In this document: positions 11,085 through 23,015 of the stretch, piece after piece | Layout of the letters: each line of letters opens with the position of its first letter | Position numbering within the stretch: position 1 is the stretch's first letter | Assembly: GCA_025738555.1 (NCBI GenBank) | Contig: JAOVFP010000008.1 | Coordinates: 3,720,001-3,784,000 of the forward strand | Source: Cyathus striatus | Lineage: Eukaryota; Basidiomycota; Agaricomycetes; Agaricales; Nidulariaceae | Length of the DNA: 64,000 bases | Direction: 5' to 3' | Position numbers and translations under genes: made by a program | The notes under the pieces: generated by a model | Databases searched by the model: none | What the model was told of the DNA's origin: nothing | The model's input: the letters and a program-made list of their open reading frames with translations, nothing else

Positions 11085-13150
11085 AGACACTTGATAATAT
11101 ATATTTTCGTTTATTTTCATACAACATGCGACTTGCGTAGGCAGAGTTGACATGTGAAACGTGTAGTCGTACCAAGTTAAATGTTGTCCTATCCTGAGTT
11201 AAAACCTGATAAGCTATTTCTGACGAGCGTGATATATTAAATCATTACTACATGAGAGGATAAGATAATGATATCTCACATACTTCTAATCATTTCCGAG
11301 CCACCGAAAATGAATCGACCATTAAAATGCTTAGAGGGAAGACAGAAGAAATTGAAGACGGTCACCTAAAATAGGAGTTCTTAATGATTTTCGTTATACA
11401 AGATTTCAATGATGTTTTCGATAATAATACATTAACAGGCACTATCAGACTTCCGAAAATGGTGTTTAGTTGCCCCTGTCAAGCACCAAGGTACCACGTA
11501 CATATGTATATGTATGGCTTATCGGGACAGTATCATAACTATGTATATACATCCATAACATGCATTTGATGCATCAAGCAAAACGCAAGGCGATTAACTT
11601 CTGTCACGACACAAGTAACGACACCATTCGCAGTTGAGGCGTTATCGATTTATCACTCTCAGCACTTGCAGGTCATCACACGGTTTTCAAATGTGAAGGA
11701 ACCTACATTCTATGTACATAGTACTATCTGTCTAGATCTATGCCGTTCAATGTTTGTTAAAAATACCCGTTCCATAGCTGCGCTAACCCCGACTTAGTCC
11801 AGGAGGAATATTTAAGTATTACTTTGCCCTCCATTACAGATGGCCCTCAGCCGAAAAATGGCTAGTCCTCCAGGTTTGTATCACTTCGCTCTAATCGTTC
11901 AAAATGAAATGAATCGAAAAGCGCAGACAGCAGTCAAGTAAAAATTCATCGAAAGGGGAGGAAGAAGGCAGCACACACAGCATCCATAGAAAATTCTTCT
12001 TACTTCACGGTACGAACTCAGTGGTACACATCTCCACTTTCTATTTACGCCATGGTCAGTCGCAGAGCCCCTGGGCTATATTTATCCAGTAATGCCAAAC
12101 TTCCTTTAGGGTTACTACGAATATAGAACTTGACGCGATTGACCACGGGAGGTGATTTCCCTTCTGTTTGGGTTTTACGTAGATCTTCAGGTCGTTTGGG
12201 AGGTCAGGAGGGGAGTTTTGAATAATAGAGTGGTTAGAGTAGGAATTTCGTTATGAGCCATGAGGTGCTCGAGACTTTGGTAAGTAAATACCATTCACGA
12301 AATCTCTAGCTACTCTGTAATTGTAATTCCGTTTATAATATGTGTCTTTCTGAGTGAGGCCCGAAGGTCCCGAAACGGAGAACAGGAATGTTGTATTCTC
12401 TTGGATGGAGTGGCGATTTCAAAATTTACAGCTTCCGCGGCCAAGAAACGATTCTTACATTCGTTTTGGCTGTGCAATTTTCTGAGCTTCTAGCCAATTT
12501 CTTGCATCTTTTAGAAAAAAAAGAAAGCCGCGAGGCAAATTATTAAACAAGAGAAGCAGTTTACCCAGCACTATATCTGATAATTTGCGGATTTAAGATC
12601 AAGTCCACTATCTCCGAATATATCCTAAGAAATAGAGAACAAAGCGAACAGGGAAGAAAAACAAAAATGTTTTACATACAGAAACAGGGTGTATCGGAAG
12701 TGAAATGACGAGACTGACAGCCAGAGTGGTATGTACGAGACATCGAAGTTCGCGTTTTGGGGTCAACGCCCTCGTCCTCGGGTTTCACTAGCTCCATTTC
12801 CGAAGCTCAGCGGACTTGACGCGGGTGGAAAGACGGCTTTGGACAAAGTCAACGCTAGTTCAACGATGGGAGTATTCTTTCATTGCCAAGGGTTGTTGCT
12901 ATGCTGCACATGTTCTATGTAACAACTGGACAAGAAATTCCAAGAAGCAACGGGATGGGGGGATTCTTCTCCGCAAGCGAATACGTCGCTGATCGCGTGG
13001 GTAATTGAGAATAAGAATAAACGTTACAGCAAGCAAGCAAGCAGGAAAATCAAAGCTAAGGCCTTCGCCAATGTATTGTACAGCAGGATGGGGAGAAGTG
13101 AGGGAAGAAGGGCGTGGTCGAATCCGTGATATGGCAAAAATCTGAGCGTC
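11085..13150. repeat. Diverged direct duplication, copy B
   Basis: Second copy of the segment at 8575-9610, longer because of insertions (for example around 11350-11830 and 12200-12700). The conserved core at about 12778-12895 reads LSGLDAGGKTALDKVNASS on the + strand. Compared with copy A, the core shows both silent and replacement changes (Ser to Thr and Thr to Ala next to the Lys of the P-loop-like motif), so selection on protein is not obvious. Similarity runs on to AATTCCAAGAAGCAA (12936 region) and weaker matches near 13130. Confidence 0.55.
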
Positions 13151-13346
13151 TAGATTCTATTTCTATTTGCTGGTCTGTCGAAGGAAAAGAAAAGCAATGC
13201 CAGTAAGCAACGAGCGGAAGCCGCATGGATACGATGCCGGATCCTCTGGAAGGCCTCAGTTGACTTACTTTAATTTAATCACAAAAGTTCTATTAATTTA
13301 CGTGCGGAATAATTAGCTTTCACGTCACATAAAGTTGTAAATTCGC

Positions 13347-13978
13347 TCACTTGAGTAAGGGGATATCGATCCGGAATCCGCGACGGGGGGGTTTCAACAT
13401 GTCGAGCTTGCGAGCGACCTCCTGGGGTTTCAATGAAAGCTGAAGCGGCTGTTGCTGAGTACTTCGTCCATCCTCGCTGGCCCGCCTGATGACATCCCGG
13501 GTATCATCATTCTCCGAGGGTTCTGGGCAACATGTGACGCAAGAGTCAGCCTCAGAATTGCGAACGCTGCGGAACGAGAATTGCGGAGGGGAGAGGGCGA
13601 GAACCAGGGGTGCTTACCGAGGTAGATTGAGTGGTCGTCCCAAGATATCACTGCCGATACACGCAGTGGGGAGGATTTGACACCGCCATTGGATTGTGTG
13701 TACCAGTAGGGCTTGGGAGTGCGCGAGGGCCTGCGCCGGCGTCTGAAGCTGCGGTGATCGTCGAAAACGTGAGGCGCGATGCCGTTGATGATTTCGCGTG
13801 GGGAGGGTCTGAAGTTGGCGATGGCTGCTGCTGTGGAGTTGGGGTATGTTGGTGGGGATGGCAGCGGCGGCGTGGTGAGCGACGTGGACGGCTCGGAAAG
13901 TTCGTTGTTGATGATGGTGGATGAGCTAGCAGCGGTGGTTGGGTCAGCAGCAAAGGGGTCCTCCATCTCGAAAGACAT
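13347..13978 (-). CDS. Hypothetical fungal protein with a Pro/Ser/Thr-rich N-terminus
   Basis: I do not recognise this protein. The model has two exons, 13618-13978 and 13347-13522, joined by a GTAAGC-CAG intron, giving 178 residues from ATG 13976-13978 to TGA 13347-13349. The N-terminal third is low complexity (Ser, Thr, Pro, Ala). The middle has a strongly basic run, RSFRRRRRPSRTPKPYW, followed by SAVISWDDHSIYLEPSEND. The C-terminus is basic and ends RGFRIDIPLLK. Removing the intron keeps the frame open, which supports a real gene. The basic cluster would suit a nuclear or nucleic-acid-binding protein, but that is only a guess. Confidence 0.6.
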
Positions 13979-14596
13979 GATAGAGTCGTAAAGAGCGTGA
14001 GGAGAGAAGTAGAGAGGGAGGATGGGCCAACAAAGGATGGAAAGTTGCTTGGTTCAAGTAAGTGGTTAATGAGCTCGGCAACGCGCGCATTCCGTTATCA
14101 AGGCACGCGTCTCTTGACAGAGGTCTGTAATGCCGCACTGCTCCAGCATGTCTCCCTTCCATCCCTTCTGGACTCTTATATAACCTCCCTCACTCCATTG
14201 CCCATCCATGCGAATCCATCCTTGGAACGTCGACTCCATCCCAGATCTGACTCGTAATCTGCTTCACCATCCTGCACACCCTACACTCACGTTTACATTA
14301 AACTCACTCAAACCTGTGAGCAAGATAAAAGTCATCACATAAGATGTATCAGACGGCAAACAAGCACGCCCGATTGTCATCGTGAATTGTTCGCCCAGGT
14401 GTAATCTTGACATATCCTTGATCTTCGAATATCGCCGCTGTTAGACGCGCGAGCAATTCTTCAATAACCGAGGACTAGAGATCTGAGCATGCAGATGCAA
14501 GAAACTAATATACACAATGCGTACAGAGCGAATAGACAAAGGATAAACGACAGGAGAGCGACCGGTAATCGCGACGATATAAGGACAGCCCGAAAG

Positions 14597-15848
14597 TTAG
14601 AACTTGTTGCGCTTCCTCAGGGGCTTTGGATTTGCCTCCTGCGATGCTCTGGAAGAGATGGAATGAATAGATTAGCATCTTGTTATTGAATCTCAGAAAT
14701 CTCAGCAGCAAGGGGTTGATAAGTAGAAAAGGGCGAGCGAAAGAGAAGAGATACGCGAATATCCCCACAGCAAGAGGTAGAATGGAGGGCCGCGAAGTGG
14801 AAAAAGGAGAACGAACGAAAAAAGACATACTTTCTATTCTTCCCTTTCGAATTCTCCGAGGGTTCGTCGACATCCATATGCATATCTCTGTCTCTCTCCC
14901 TCTCCCTGTTCCCAAAGTCCCCCAGAGCCCTTCGACCCGACCCACCTCCTCCTAGACTCCTCTCCTTCTGCTTATCATGTGCCTCCTTAAGTCTCTCCTG
15001 CAGCTGCTTTTCATACTCCTGCTGTTTTGCTTTGGCAGCGGCAGCTTCTGTAGCGATAGTGCTTATCTTGTCGTCTAAGGTAGTGAGTACTGTCGCGGTT
15101 GTCGATGCCCTGGTGCAAGAGTCAGTTGATGTTAGATAAAGGGGATTGAGGAGCGCACCAGTCCTGTAAGGCAGTTAACACCTGCTCCAGCTTTCCGGGT
15201 TCCAGATCTCGGCCCATTGTGTACTCCACTTCGAGCTGCTCCTGTTTCTGGTCGAGCTTGCCCCGTAGTATGTCGAGGTAGATCGCATCGATAATGAGAT
15301 CCTCCAACTCGCGGACTGTGGGCATGTCCAGTGATTTTAGGAGCTCTGAGTATGGTAGGATCTAGAAATCCGTGTTCAGTTGTAGGTTCAGGTAAAGCAA
15401 GGGAAACGTACGCGTCGTTCAGATGCGAAAGTAACGATGGACAAGTGCTTCATCTTTGTTATCTGTGCTTGATTCAACGGTGGGAGGGCATCTTTGTGTT
15501 CTATAGACAACTATGAGCCTGCAAGAAATATGAGATAGTATGAATACAAGGCGTACGGACGTAATCTTGATATGTCTTGAATGCGAACAGTTGTAATAAC
15601 GAGAGAAACTTCTCATGCTGCGGGTTGCCTCCCAACTACACATATTATTAGCCTCATTAAACCACTGCATAACATAACAACAAACGAACCTCTTGGATGT
15701 TAGGCAACTCGAGCAGCTCTGAGAAGACAAAGACACCAGGTGCAGATGTGGCATCTTGGATGAGTTTGGCTGCTGCTGCACCCTTCATGGACTTTGCCAT
15801 GAGCAAGAAAGGTTCGAGCTTGGAGATGAATTTTGAGCCTAGCTCCAT
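14597..15848 (-). CDS. CSN7: COP9 signalosome subunit 7 (PCI domain)
   Basis: CSN7 is a PCI-domain subunit of the COP9 signalosome, the complex that removes NEDD8 from cullin-RING ubiquitin ligases. From ATG 15846-15848 it begins [20 protein letters not shown] and goes on with [20 protein letters not shown]. Later exons give [18 protein letters not shown] and the winged-helix part [18 protein letters not shown] with [20 protein letters not shown], all typical of subunit 7. A long coiled-coil C-terminal region rich in Lys, Glu and Gln follows, and the protein ends RKRNKF at TAA 14597-14599. An in-frame ATG at 15950 exists, but the segment it adds looks unlike the family, so the inner ATG was chosen. 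The exon junctions near 15415 and 15490 are well supported by frame; the 3' exons of the tail are less certain. Confidence 0.85.
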
Positions 15849-16142
15849 TGTTAGGTTGAGGTTGTGGGATGGGAGGGTGAGTGTTGGGTGAGAGCAGCGA
15901 GTACGATGTTCACAACAGTGCTGCGATATCTCTTGGCACGTGGTTGTCAATTAGATAAATTATAATCTGTATTGCCACCAATATATATTGATAAATCGTA
16001 ATATAATTTTGGAGTCTGGATCACACAAAGTATGGGTTGTAACTTGTAATAGAAACCAGCGTAACGGATAGTAGGGAATATTCTACAGGGTATGGTAATC
16101 AAGGAATAATAATGCATGATTGTAGCTATATAGTTCCAGATG

Positions 16143-17347
16143 TTAACTCCTCGAGGTTTCACCAGCTTTGGGGAACCTATAACTCCAACCACTACTAACC
16201 ACGGCACCCAACGCTTTGCGGGTGGTATCTGGATCATCGAACGTAACAAAGACGGTAGGTGGAGTGCTGGGGACTGTAATGCAGCCATGTTAGTGGACAC
16301 CACAGCACACCGAGCGATAACAACGTACAGATGGTAATACTAAGGATATCAAAATCCGCGAACAGGGACTTCATCTCCTCATGCGTGAGCTTCAATCCTT
16401 CAATTAGCAAGGTGTATTCCTTTGGTGTGGCCATCGCAATCTCGGCTTTCTGGACCAACCCTTCAGCCACCATCGTTTTTCCTGCATCCAGCGCCTCGCT
16501 GAGCATTTTGGCACTACTGAATGAGATGTAACTGCGACGAGGACGAGCACGTTCTGTACATAGAAATTTGAGATATGAGGCAGTGATGAGGTCAAGGGTG
16601 GCTTACCGAAAACAGCGGACTCGACGATTAAATCGCCAAAAACTTTTGTCACATCCTCCAGGCAAGTGAAAGACTCCTTTCCTGGGGCAATCTTCAACGA
16701 CTTCCCAGGAGGTATGTATTTAGGAAATTCGACCCTCAGAATGTGGTTGTCGATTTTAATGGGGCGGTAATAGCACGCATTAAAAGCGTTCTTGGCCTGT
16801 AACCTAGTGGCAAACGAGACAGCTCCACAAGTCCCGCTGGGATTAGGATTCCTTGCTAAGAGATAAATGAGTCTTGCGATGGTTGCAAAAGAGGAGGGGG
16901 GTGGTGCGGACCAATGTGAACTTGGGTCACGGTGCCCCACTTTGAGAATGCTTCTTCCAGTTGCGTTCTCCGTAGACCGAATCTGTCTGAATGAGGGATG
17001 TTTCCGACGAAGAGTCTGTTTCCGATCTTTGAATAGTCCACTATGGGTTGTGACGTTCGGGGCCAAGGTTGTACTACGCGTGGTAATGGCGTTTTTGCTG
17101 GTAGAGGTGACTCTGCTGGGGATGACTCTGCGGATGAAGATGGTGACTCTGCTGTAGATGATGATTCTGTCGTGGACGGAGGCTCTGCTGACTCTGCTGG
17201 CGGAAACGGTACATTGTACCTCGAAAAGGTAGAGTATGCGCAAAGTGGCAGAGGTACACGTCTACACGAAGAATTTCGTGCCGCACTAGAGAGTCCGCAT
17301 ATTGAGCTGGCAAGAGTGCTCTGAGCGCGGAGAACGTTGGCTAGCAT
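16143..17347 (-). CDS. RRM RNA-binding protein, probably mitochondrial (tandem copy 1)
   Basis: The protein starts at ATG 17345-17347 (MLANVLRAQSTLASSICG), a Ser/Arg/Ala-rich stretch without acidic residues that looks like a mitochondrial import signal. A Pro/Ser/Glu-rich linker follows. The first RRM has an RNP2-like LFVGNI and, across the first intron, an RNP1-like GTCGAVSFA. A second RRM-like unit contains RPRRSYISFSSA, and a third runs from YTLLIEGLKLTHEEMKSLF across an intron (GTACGTTGTT...TTACAG) to PSTPPTVFVTFDDPD. The stop is TAA 16143-16145. The gene is a neighbour and paralogue of the one at 17818-18922: they share the N-terminus, domain order and the position and first ten bases of the last intron. 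The RNA target is unknown; organelle RNA processing or stability is an inference from the N-terminus. Confidence 0.8.
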
Positions 17348-17817
17348 TAGATTCAGACGCGAGAGAAGTTCGGATTGCCATTTGCTTCGTATTTGTTTAT
17401 GTAAATTGTAATAACAAATAGATAAATATATATATGTTAAAAATTAAAATTAAATAGTCTATCGGAAGAAATTGTAGCAAAGACCAAGCTCACGAAAGTC
17501 TTGCAGAGTACAAGCTTACCAAATGAATCCGAATAGTCTGATAACGAATTCTAGGGCAGAGGAGTGGGGAGAAATTACGAGCTGTCAATGCCATGTCGAT
17601 AGTAGGGTTAATAATGCAAATGCGGGGTGGGATTGATCAGACAAGGGAGAGAATGCTTAGGTATTCGTATGCAATAGAGATGTAGTAAATATGTTGGATC
17701 AAGTCAAGTCACGTATACACTGGACTACACAGAGCTAGTCACGTCCCGGTGTGCTTGGGAATCACAAAGTCACTGAGGTACGGAGAAGCAGTGTCACACC
17801 GAGTTAGTGAAGGTTAT

Positions 17818-18922
17818 TTAGCCTATGTATACTGGAACAGCAAGGAGTCGAGTCGAGGGAGACAATATCGGTCCCGAATACCTAGCCAACCACCCTTTCT
17901 TCGTTATAATATCTCGTGCCTTGGCGGCGGTATCGACACTATCAAATGTAACATACATGACGGGGGGCAGTGGAGGGACTGTAATACCTCTCAGTTAACA
18001 TATAACAGGCCACGATAAACAACGTACGGGTGTAAATGTCCACGTCACTAAATTCCTTGAATACCTTCTTCACCTCCTCGTCTGTATTTCTGAGCCCCTT
18101 AAAGAACAACGCGTCGTCGCCCGAAAACGAAAACCCAAATCGGCGAAAACTATTACTACCCCTGAGCTTCCCACCGTTAATATTCTCTACTACTGCTGAC
18201 AGCGCTGCCATACGCTCTTTGTTACTGCGAAACTTGATAAACGTACGTTTGGGATGAGTACCCACTGCAAAGAAAGTTTTTGAGATGCGGAAGAATGGGG
18301 ACAAGGAGAAGAACGTACTGTAGTGGGATTTGACGATGGTTAATCCCTTCAGGGCATCTTTCACTTGATCCTCGGTTTTAAAGGAACCGGTCTTGTTGGA
18401 GGCTATTCGTAAAGTGGTGGAAGTAGTGGCGGGCCTGGATAACTCGATTTTGAGGACATTCATGCCTAGCTGGAGAGGGCTCTCGATGGTCGAGTCGAGT
18501 GCTTTCCGGGTGCTTGCGTGGTCTTTAAATGTAATCTCTGCAAAGTATCCTATACGGTGTAAACCCCTTCCTAGGAAGCATATGAATGAGATTTGGGATA
18601 TGCAGTAAGGGAAGAGCGCACCCATTTTGACATTTTCGACAGTACCGAACTGGGAGAATATGTCTTTTATTTCTTCGATTTCGTATGGCTTTGGTATGTT
18701 CGTTGCATATATTTTTCTTTTGGGAGTTAGTTCGGCGGGTGAGGATAGTTCTGAGAAGGGTCTTGACGGTGCGGGTGAGGGTCTGTGATGTGATTGTGTT
18801 GGGAGAGTACGGTGTAGGTAGGAAGTGTTTCTTGAGGCGGAGAGGGCGGTGGTGGTGCGTTTGCACACTGAGCTTGTTAGCCTGCGTTGGGAGCGGAGGA
18901 CGTTGGCTAGCATGATGGACAT
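17818..18922 (-). CDS. RRM RNA-binding protein, probably mitochondrial (tandem copy 2)
   Basis: A paralogue of the gene at 16143-17347, in the same orientation. The ATG at 18913 matches the start of the paralogue (MLANVLR); an in-frame ATG at 18922 adds three residues. After an Arg/Ser/Thr-rich N-terminus, the first RRM shows KIYATNIPKPYEIEEIKDIF (RNP2 region) and, after an intron, GYFAEITFKDHASTRKAL (RNP1 region). A second RRM-like unit has KRTFIKFRSNKERMAAL, and a third has DDALFFKGLRNTDEEVKKVF and, across the last intron, PPVMYVTFDSVDTAAKARDI. The protein ends VPVYIG at TAA 17818-17820. The last intron begins GTACGTTGTT and ends ATTACAG, as in the paralogue, which supports descent by tandem duplication. 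The two copies differ much in the linker. Confidence 0.8.
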
Positions 18923-19925
18923 GTATGATAGTAGACAGGAAAGCAGAACCTGTCGCGAAATTCTAGTCCGGTTCGGTCACGTGCTTGAACTACGCGTTTA
19001 CGCGTTCTCATTGTCAAAAATCATTATCACTGTAATAACAGTTTATTATAATAGGTGTATACAAATTTGAAAGAACTTGTTATCAGTAGTACTGTAGATA
19101 AAGGATTCCTGGACCCAGCAGGCGGGATGCCAGATTGCATAACCTACATGTGCTGCATATGATACATAACTTTAAAGATGCCGACCTCGTTCTTAGCACG
19201 TTGAAGACAAGATCCATCATTCAGCAGGTCGATAATCAGCAAACCAAGCATCCAGACTCCAAATCTACGAGCACGTAAATCGCTATATCGGTAATACATC
19301 GGTACACAATCCTCGTACCTTCATTCCGACGTCTAAATCAAGCCTATCACACATCGGAATACGAAGCCCGGCCTGACCAGGTGTGGCACAATACGACGTG
19401 CAAACTGCCGGATATTTGCTCATATGGCCACTTGAGAGAGCGAGAAGAATCCGAGGTAACCGGTAGTAGTAATTCTGAGGGGCCGAGGAGAATGGGATTT
19501 CACATGGGGGACCAGAGGGAGGGTAGGGGCGTGTGGGTGGTTTTCGGAAGCGAGAGTCGAAAGGTAAGAAAGAGAGAGGAAAGAGAGGAGGATGAATATG
19601 TCGTGTTTAGCATTGCGCGGTTAGCCAAACAGCCACTACATCATTCCTCCTAACCTGAACCGCGTCTACAGCTGAATCCATCTGCTTTGTTCCCCAAATT
19701 CTGTCTGATATTATCCTCGTAGAACGAGGGTGTAGCAGTGAGCTGGCCATCCAACGTCTCGAGCATAACTGACGGCGACCCAGACAGAGGTAATAATTAG
19801 GCACGGCTGTGGGAATATATCACCGCTCTCTCATCCATCCGAGCCCCCTCCCGGAATCGTGGGGACCCTCTTCTCCTCTCTCATAACAGCGACCACGCCC
19901 CTTCATCCCACCCAATCCATAGACC
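18923..19925. promoter_or_regulatory. Divergent intergenic region between an RRM gene and RGP1
   Basis: About 1 kb separates the start of the minus-strand RRM gene from the plus-strand Rgp1 gene, so it should hold both promoters. A pyrimidine-rich stretch lies at about 19860-19925 just before the Rgp1 ATG, as is common in fungal promoters. No gene was found; the open frame at 19381-19653 has no family features. Confidence 0.45.
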
Positions 19926-22900
19926 ATGCCCCCACCAACGCCAGCTGAAGACTCCTCCATCCGCGTCGTCGTCATCCCCTCTCAATCGTCCTACTTTGCT
20001 GGGGAGCCTTTCACCGTCACCATAACCCTCACCAATACCCGTACTGCCGAGGCTGAAGCTGGGCCTTCACGCGCAAGGCCACAGGGCGTAGGACATAGGA
20101 GGGGCGTCCATTCCATCAGTTCTGCGCCTCTGGCACGACCCCCTACGTCCCCTGGCACACCCCGCATGGTGCCCCCTCCCCCGCCGACTGTCCCTCTGAA
20201 GCGGGGGAAGGGCGAGAGAAGGCTGGGGCTCATTGGTATCAAGGAGCCCGATGTGAAGGAGAAAGGGAAGGAGAGTGAAGTTGGCGATTTGATGGAACAG
20301 AGGAGGAAGAAGCTGCTCTCTCGGAACATGAGCGTGTCCGTTGACGCGAGAGATATCGAGGACTTGCAAGGGAGCAGTAAGAGCGCCTCCTATGCCCAGG
20401 GTTCGTTCACTGGTTCGTTTATTTTCTTTCTTTTTTACATGTTTCTAGCTAATTAGGGGATACAGTGCCCTCCCCGACGACGAGTAAACACCCCTCGCCC
20501 CTCTCTCGCACCGCTGCGTTCCCTACTGACCACCCACACGCAAGGAAGAACTCGGTCTTCGATGGGCAGTTTACCATTTCCCCTCCGCCACCTGCACCTC
20601 CTCCCCCTCAACCGCCACAGAACGGGTCCACATCAACATTCACACTCCCCCTCGACCCCATATCCGAAGGCGCTCACCCGTATTTGCAAAGCAACGCGAG
20701 CCTGGTGGGACCGAGCATCGAAGTGCCCACCAAACCCTTCAGCCCGCCTGTCGAATCAAATGGCAACGGGAACGGACACGTATATGCCTATCCCCCACTC
20801 TCCCCCCCAGCACCACCGCCAAAACATCGCCCGGCACAACTACAAGGTCTAGGCTCCCCTCCATCTTCCCCCCTTCCCCCATCCCTGTCATCAACCAAAA
20901 AAACAATCCCACCCCACCCAAATGCCGAAACGATCCTGTACGCATATGCTCAGCTCGCCGGATCCCTCGTGATCACGCCCCTCCCTGGCATTCCTACCTT
21001 GGCACAGGAGGAGAATCTACGGAGGGTGAAGCAGAAGCTTGGGAGAGGACGCGTGGTAGGTGGTGGGAGCATGGATATTTCCTCTTCGATTGCGTCTCCG
21101 GGGTTGATGAGTGCCGGGAGGAAGAGGCACGGAAGGAGCGCGTCGTTTAGTGCGGGGTTGATGTCGCTTATTTCGCCTAGACCGTGGGGGAGGAGTGTGT
21201 CTTTTGGGACAGGGTCATTGGTGGGGGGAGGGGGATCGTCGCCTATTACACCGACGTTTCCAGGTTCGTTTCCGCCTATTGGAGGGATTGAGGAGGATGT
21301 GGATCCTGAGGCTCCTTTGCCGACTTTTGAAGTGCAGCCTGCGATGTTGGGGGTGGATTTGTGGCTTATGCCTGGAGAGACGAGGAGTTGTATGTTCCGT
21401 TCTTGCTTGTTCTTTTGTTTTTTTTGTTGATGGTGGTTTAGATACGTATACGGTACCATTACCTGCAAACTTGCCCCCGACATTCCGCGGGAAGGCGATG
21501 AAGGTGTCGTATGAGCTCGTCGTGGGGACGTGTCGCGCCTCTGGAGGAGGCGCAGGGGCCTCAGTGAGCAGGGTGATGAAAGTCCCGATTAGAGTGTATA
21601 ATCACGTCTCTGGTATTTCTCTTTTCTTGTTTATTATACAAGGTGCTAATGATGGGTAGTAACGCACCCCCCGAAGCCGTACGACATTCTCTGGCCTGTA
21701 CGCAAACCTCTCGGATTGGATGTGCAGGGTACAGTCGTCGAGACCACTTCTGCGTCGAGCACGACGAGGGAGGAAGGGGAGAAGAAGGGCACGGAGGAGG
21801 AGTTGAGGAGGTATGCTAGGCGTTTGATTTCTACGCTTCCTGCGCCTGAAGACGACGATGGTGTGGAAGCAAAGGGGAAAGAGAAGGGGGTGAGAATTAA
21901 AGTCCCTGCGGAGGCTATTGGGGGATGGGAGAAGGGCCAGGATTTGCATGAGGAATTTGAGGGGAGGGATGGGGAGGACGAGGAGAGTGGGGGGTGTCGT
22001 GAGGCTGTGGAGGTTCTTACGAGGAATATGAAGAAGGGTGAGTTTGTGTTTTTGGATTTTGAGGAAAGGACTGATTTAGGGTAGCGTCGTATGATGTGAC
22101 GAAGGATGGGGTTAAGGTTGCTGTTTTGACGTTTAGCAAGAGTGCGTATAGGCTTGGGGAGACTATTACGGGTGTGGTGGAGGTTAATGAGAGGAAGGGG
22201 AGAGCGAGGGTCGTTAAGGTCTATTCCTTCTTTTCTTCTATTTCATTAACTAATACCTACGATAGTTGTCAGCTACGCTGGAAGCACACGAGCTTTTACC
22301 TGCGTCCATCTCTCCCCCGTCGGCGTCGAGGCATCTGAGGAGAGCCCACGCAGAGCATTATGCGTCGTTCACGCTTAATACGCTGCGCACGACTTTCTCG
22401 TTGGATATCCCGAGCGATGCGGCGCCTGTGTTTGGAGTTTCGATTCCGAGTGTTGGTGAGGTGCCACTAGGCACCGGGAGAGGTTCCTCCCTCGATTCAG
22501 CAAGGGCTCTGGGCTCACCTGCAGGAATAGAGAAAACGGAGCTGGGAGGGCTAGAGTGGAAAGTGCGACTGTGTCTGTTGGTTGCTGTTGCTTCTCCGTC
22601 TGCGGCGACTGGGACGGAGGGTGTGGTATTCAAGTCTCTGGTGAGGGACGGACCGAGGGGGGAATGGGGCTCTCCGTTCCGGGCTCCGCGTTCCCTGGCT
22701 CCGCTGGAGAAGCCCACCTTGCCTTCCTCTCCGCCTGGCCAAAAGTCGACGTGGACGTCGTTCTTCAGCGGGGTGTTTGCTGGTGAGCGAGAGTACCACG
22801 ACGGAGATGATTTGGCTTTCGAAGAGGAGGAGGCGGGGTATGATGGGATTAAGCCTGATGCGGGGGGCGGGGTTGGGGTTGGGGTTGATTATGGTGGGGG

Positions 22901-23015
22901 AGATGAGGGGAGCTGGCGGGAGGTTCGGATGGAGACGGTGGAGTGTGAGGTGCCTGTTGGGGTTTGGCCGGGGAATACGGTGTACAGGAGTCAGGAGGTG
23001 GTATTTGATGTTTAG
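19926..23015 (+). CDS. RGP1: Rgp1 family protein, retrograde Golgi transport
   Basis: Rgp1 forms with Ric1 the guanine nucleotide exchange factor for Ypt6/Rab6 at the Golgi, which supports endosome-to-Golgi traffic. The protein starts at ATG 19926 with SSIRVVVIPSQSSYFAGEPF and TVTITLTNTR, the arrestin-like beta-sandwich opening of the family. A long Pro/Ser-rich insert follows. Recognisable blocks then appear: HPNAETILYAYAQLAGSLVI, FRGKAMKVSYELVVGTCR, VMKVPIRVYNHVS, ILWPVRKPLG, VAVLTFSKSAYRLGETITGV, and ATLEAHELLP, ending in VECEVPVGVWPGNT at TAG 23013-23015. Four or five short introns join these parts (around 20402-20464, 21390-21440, 21612-21660, 22037-22084 and 22219-22264). It is longer than yeast Rgp1 because of low-complexity inserts. 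GC content is visibly higher than in the flanks to the left. Confidence 0.85.

Larger units (their letters stand above)
8098..13346. other. Gene-poor region with a duplicated segment
   Basis: Over 5 kb without a recognisable gene. It contains two diverged direct copies of one sequence (listed as repeats at about 8575-9610 and 11085-13150). The stretch between the copies (about 9620-11080) has only short, interrupted open frames without family motifs. The sequence just upstream of 8097 should hold the P450 promoter. Confidence 0.55.
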
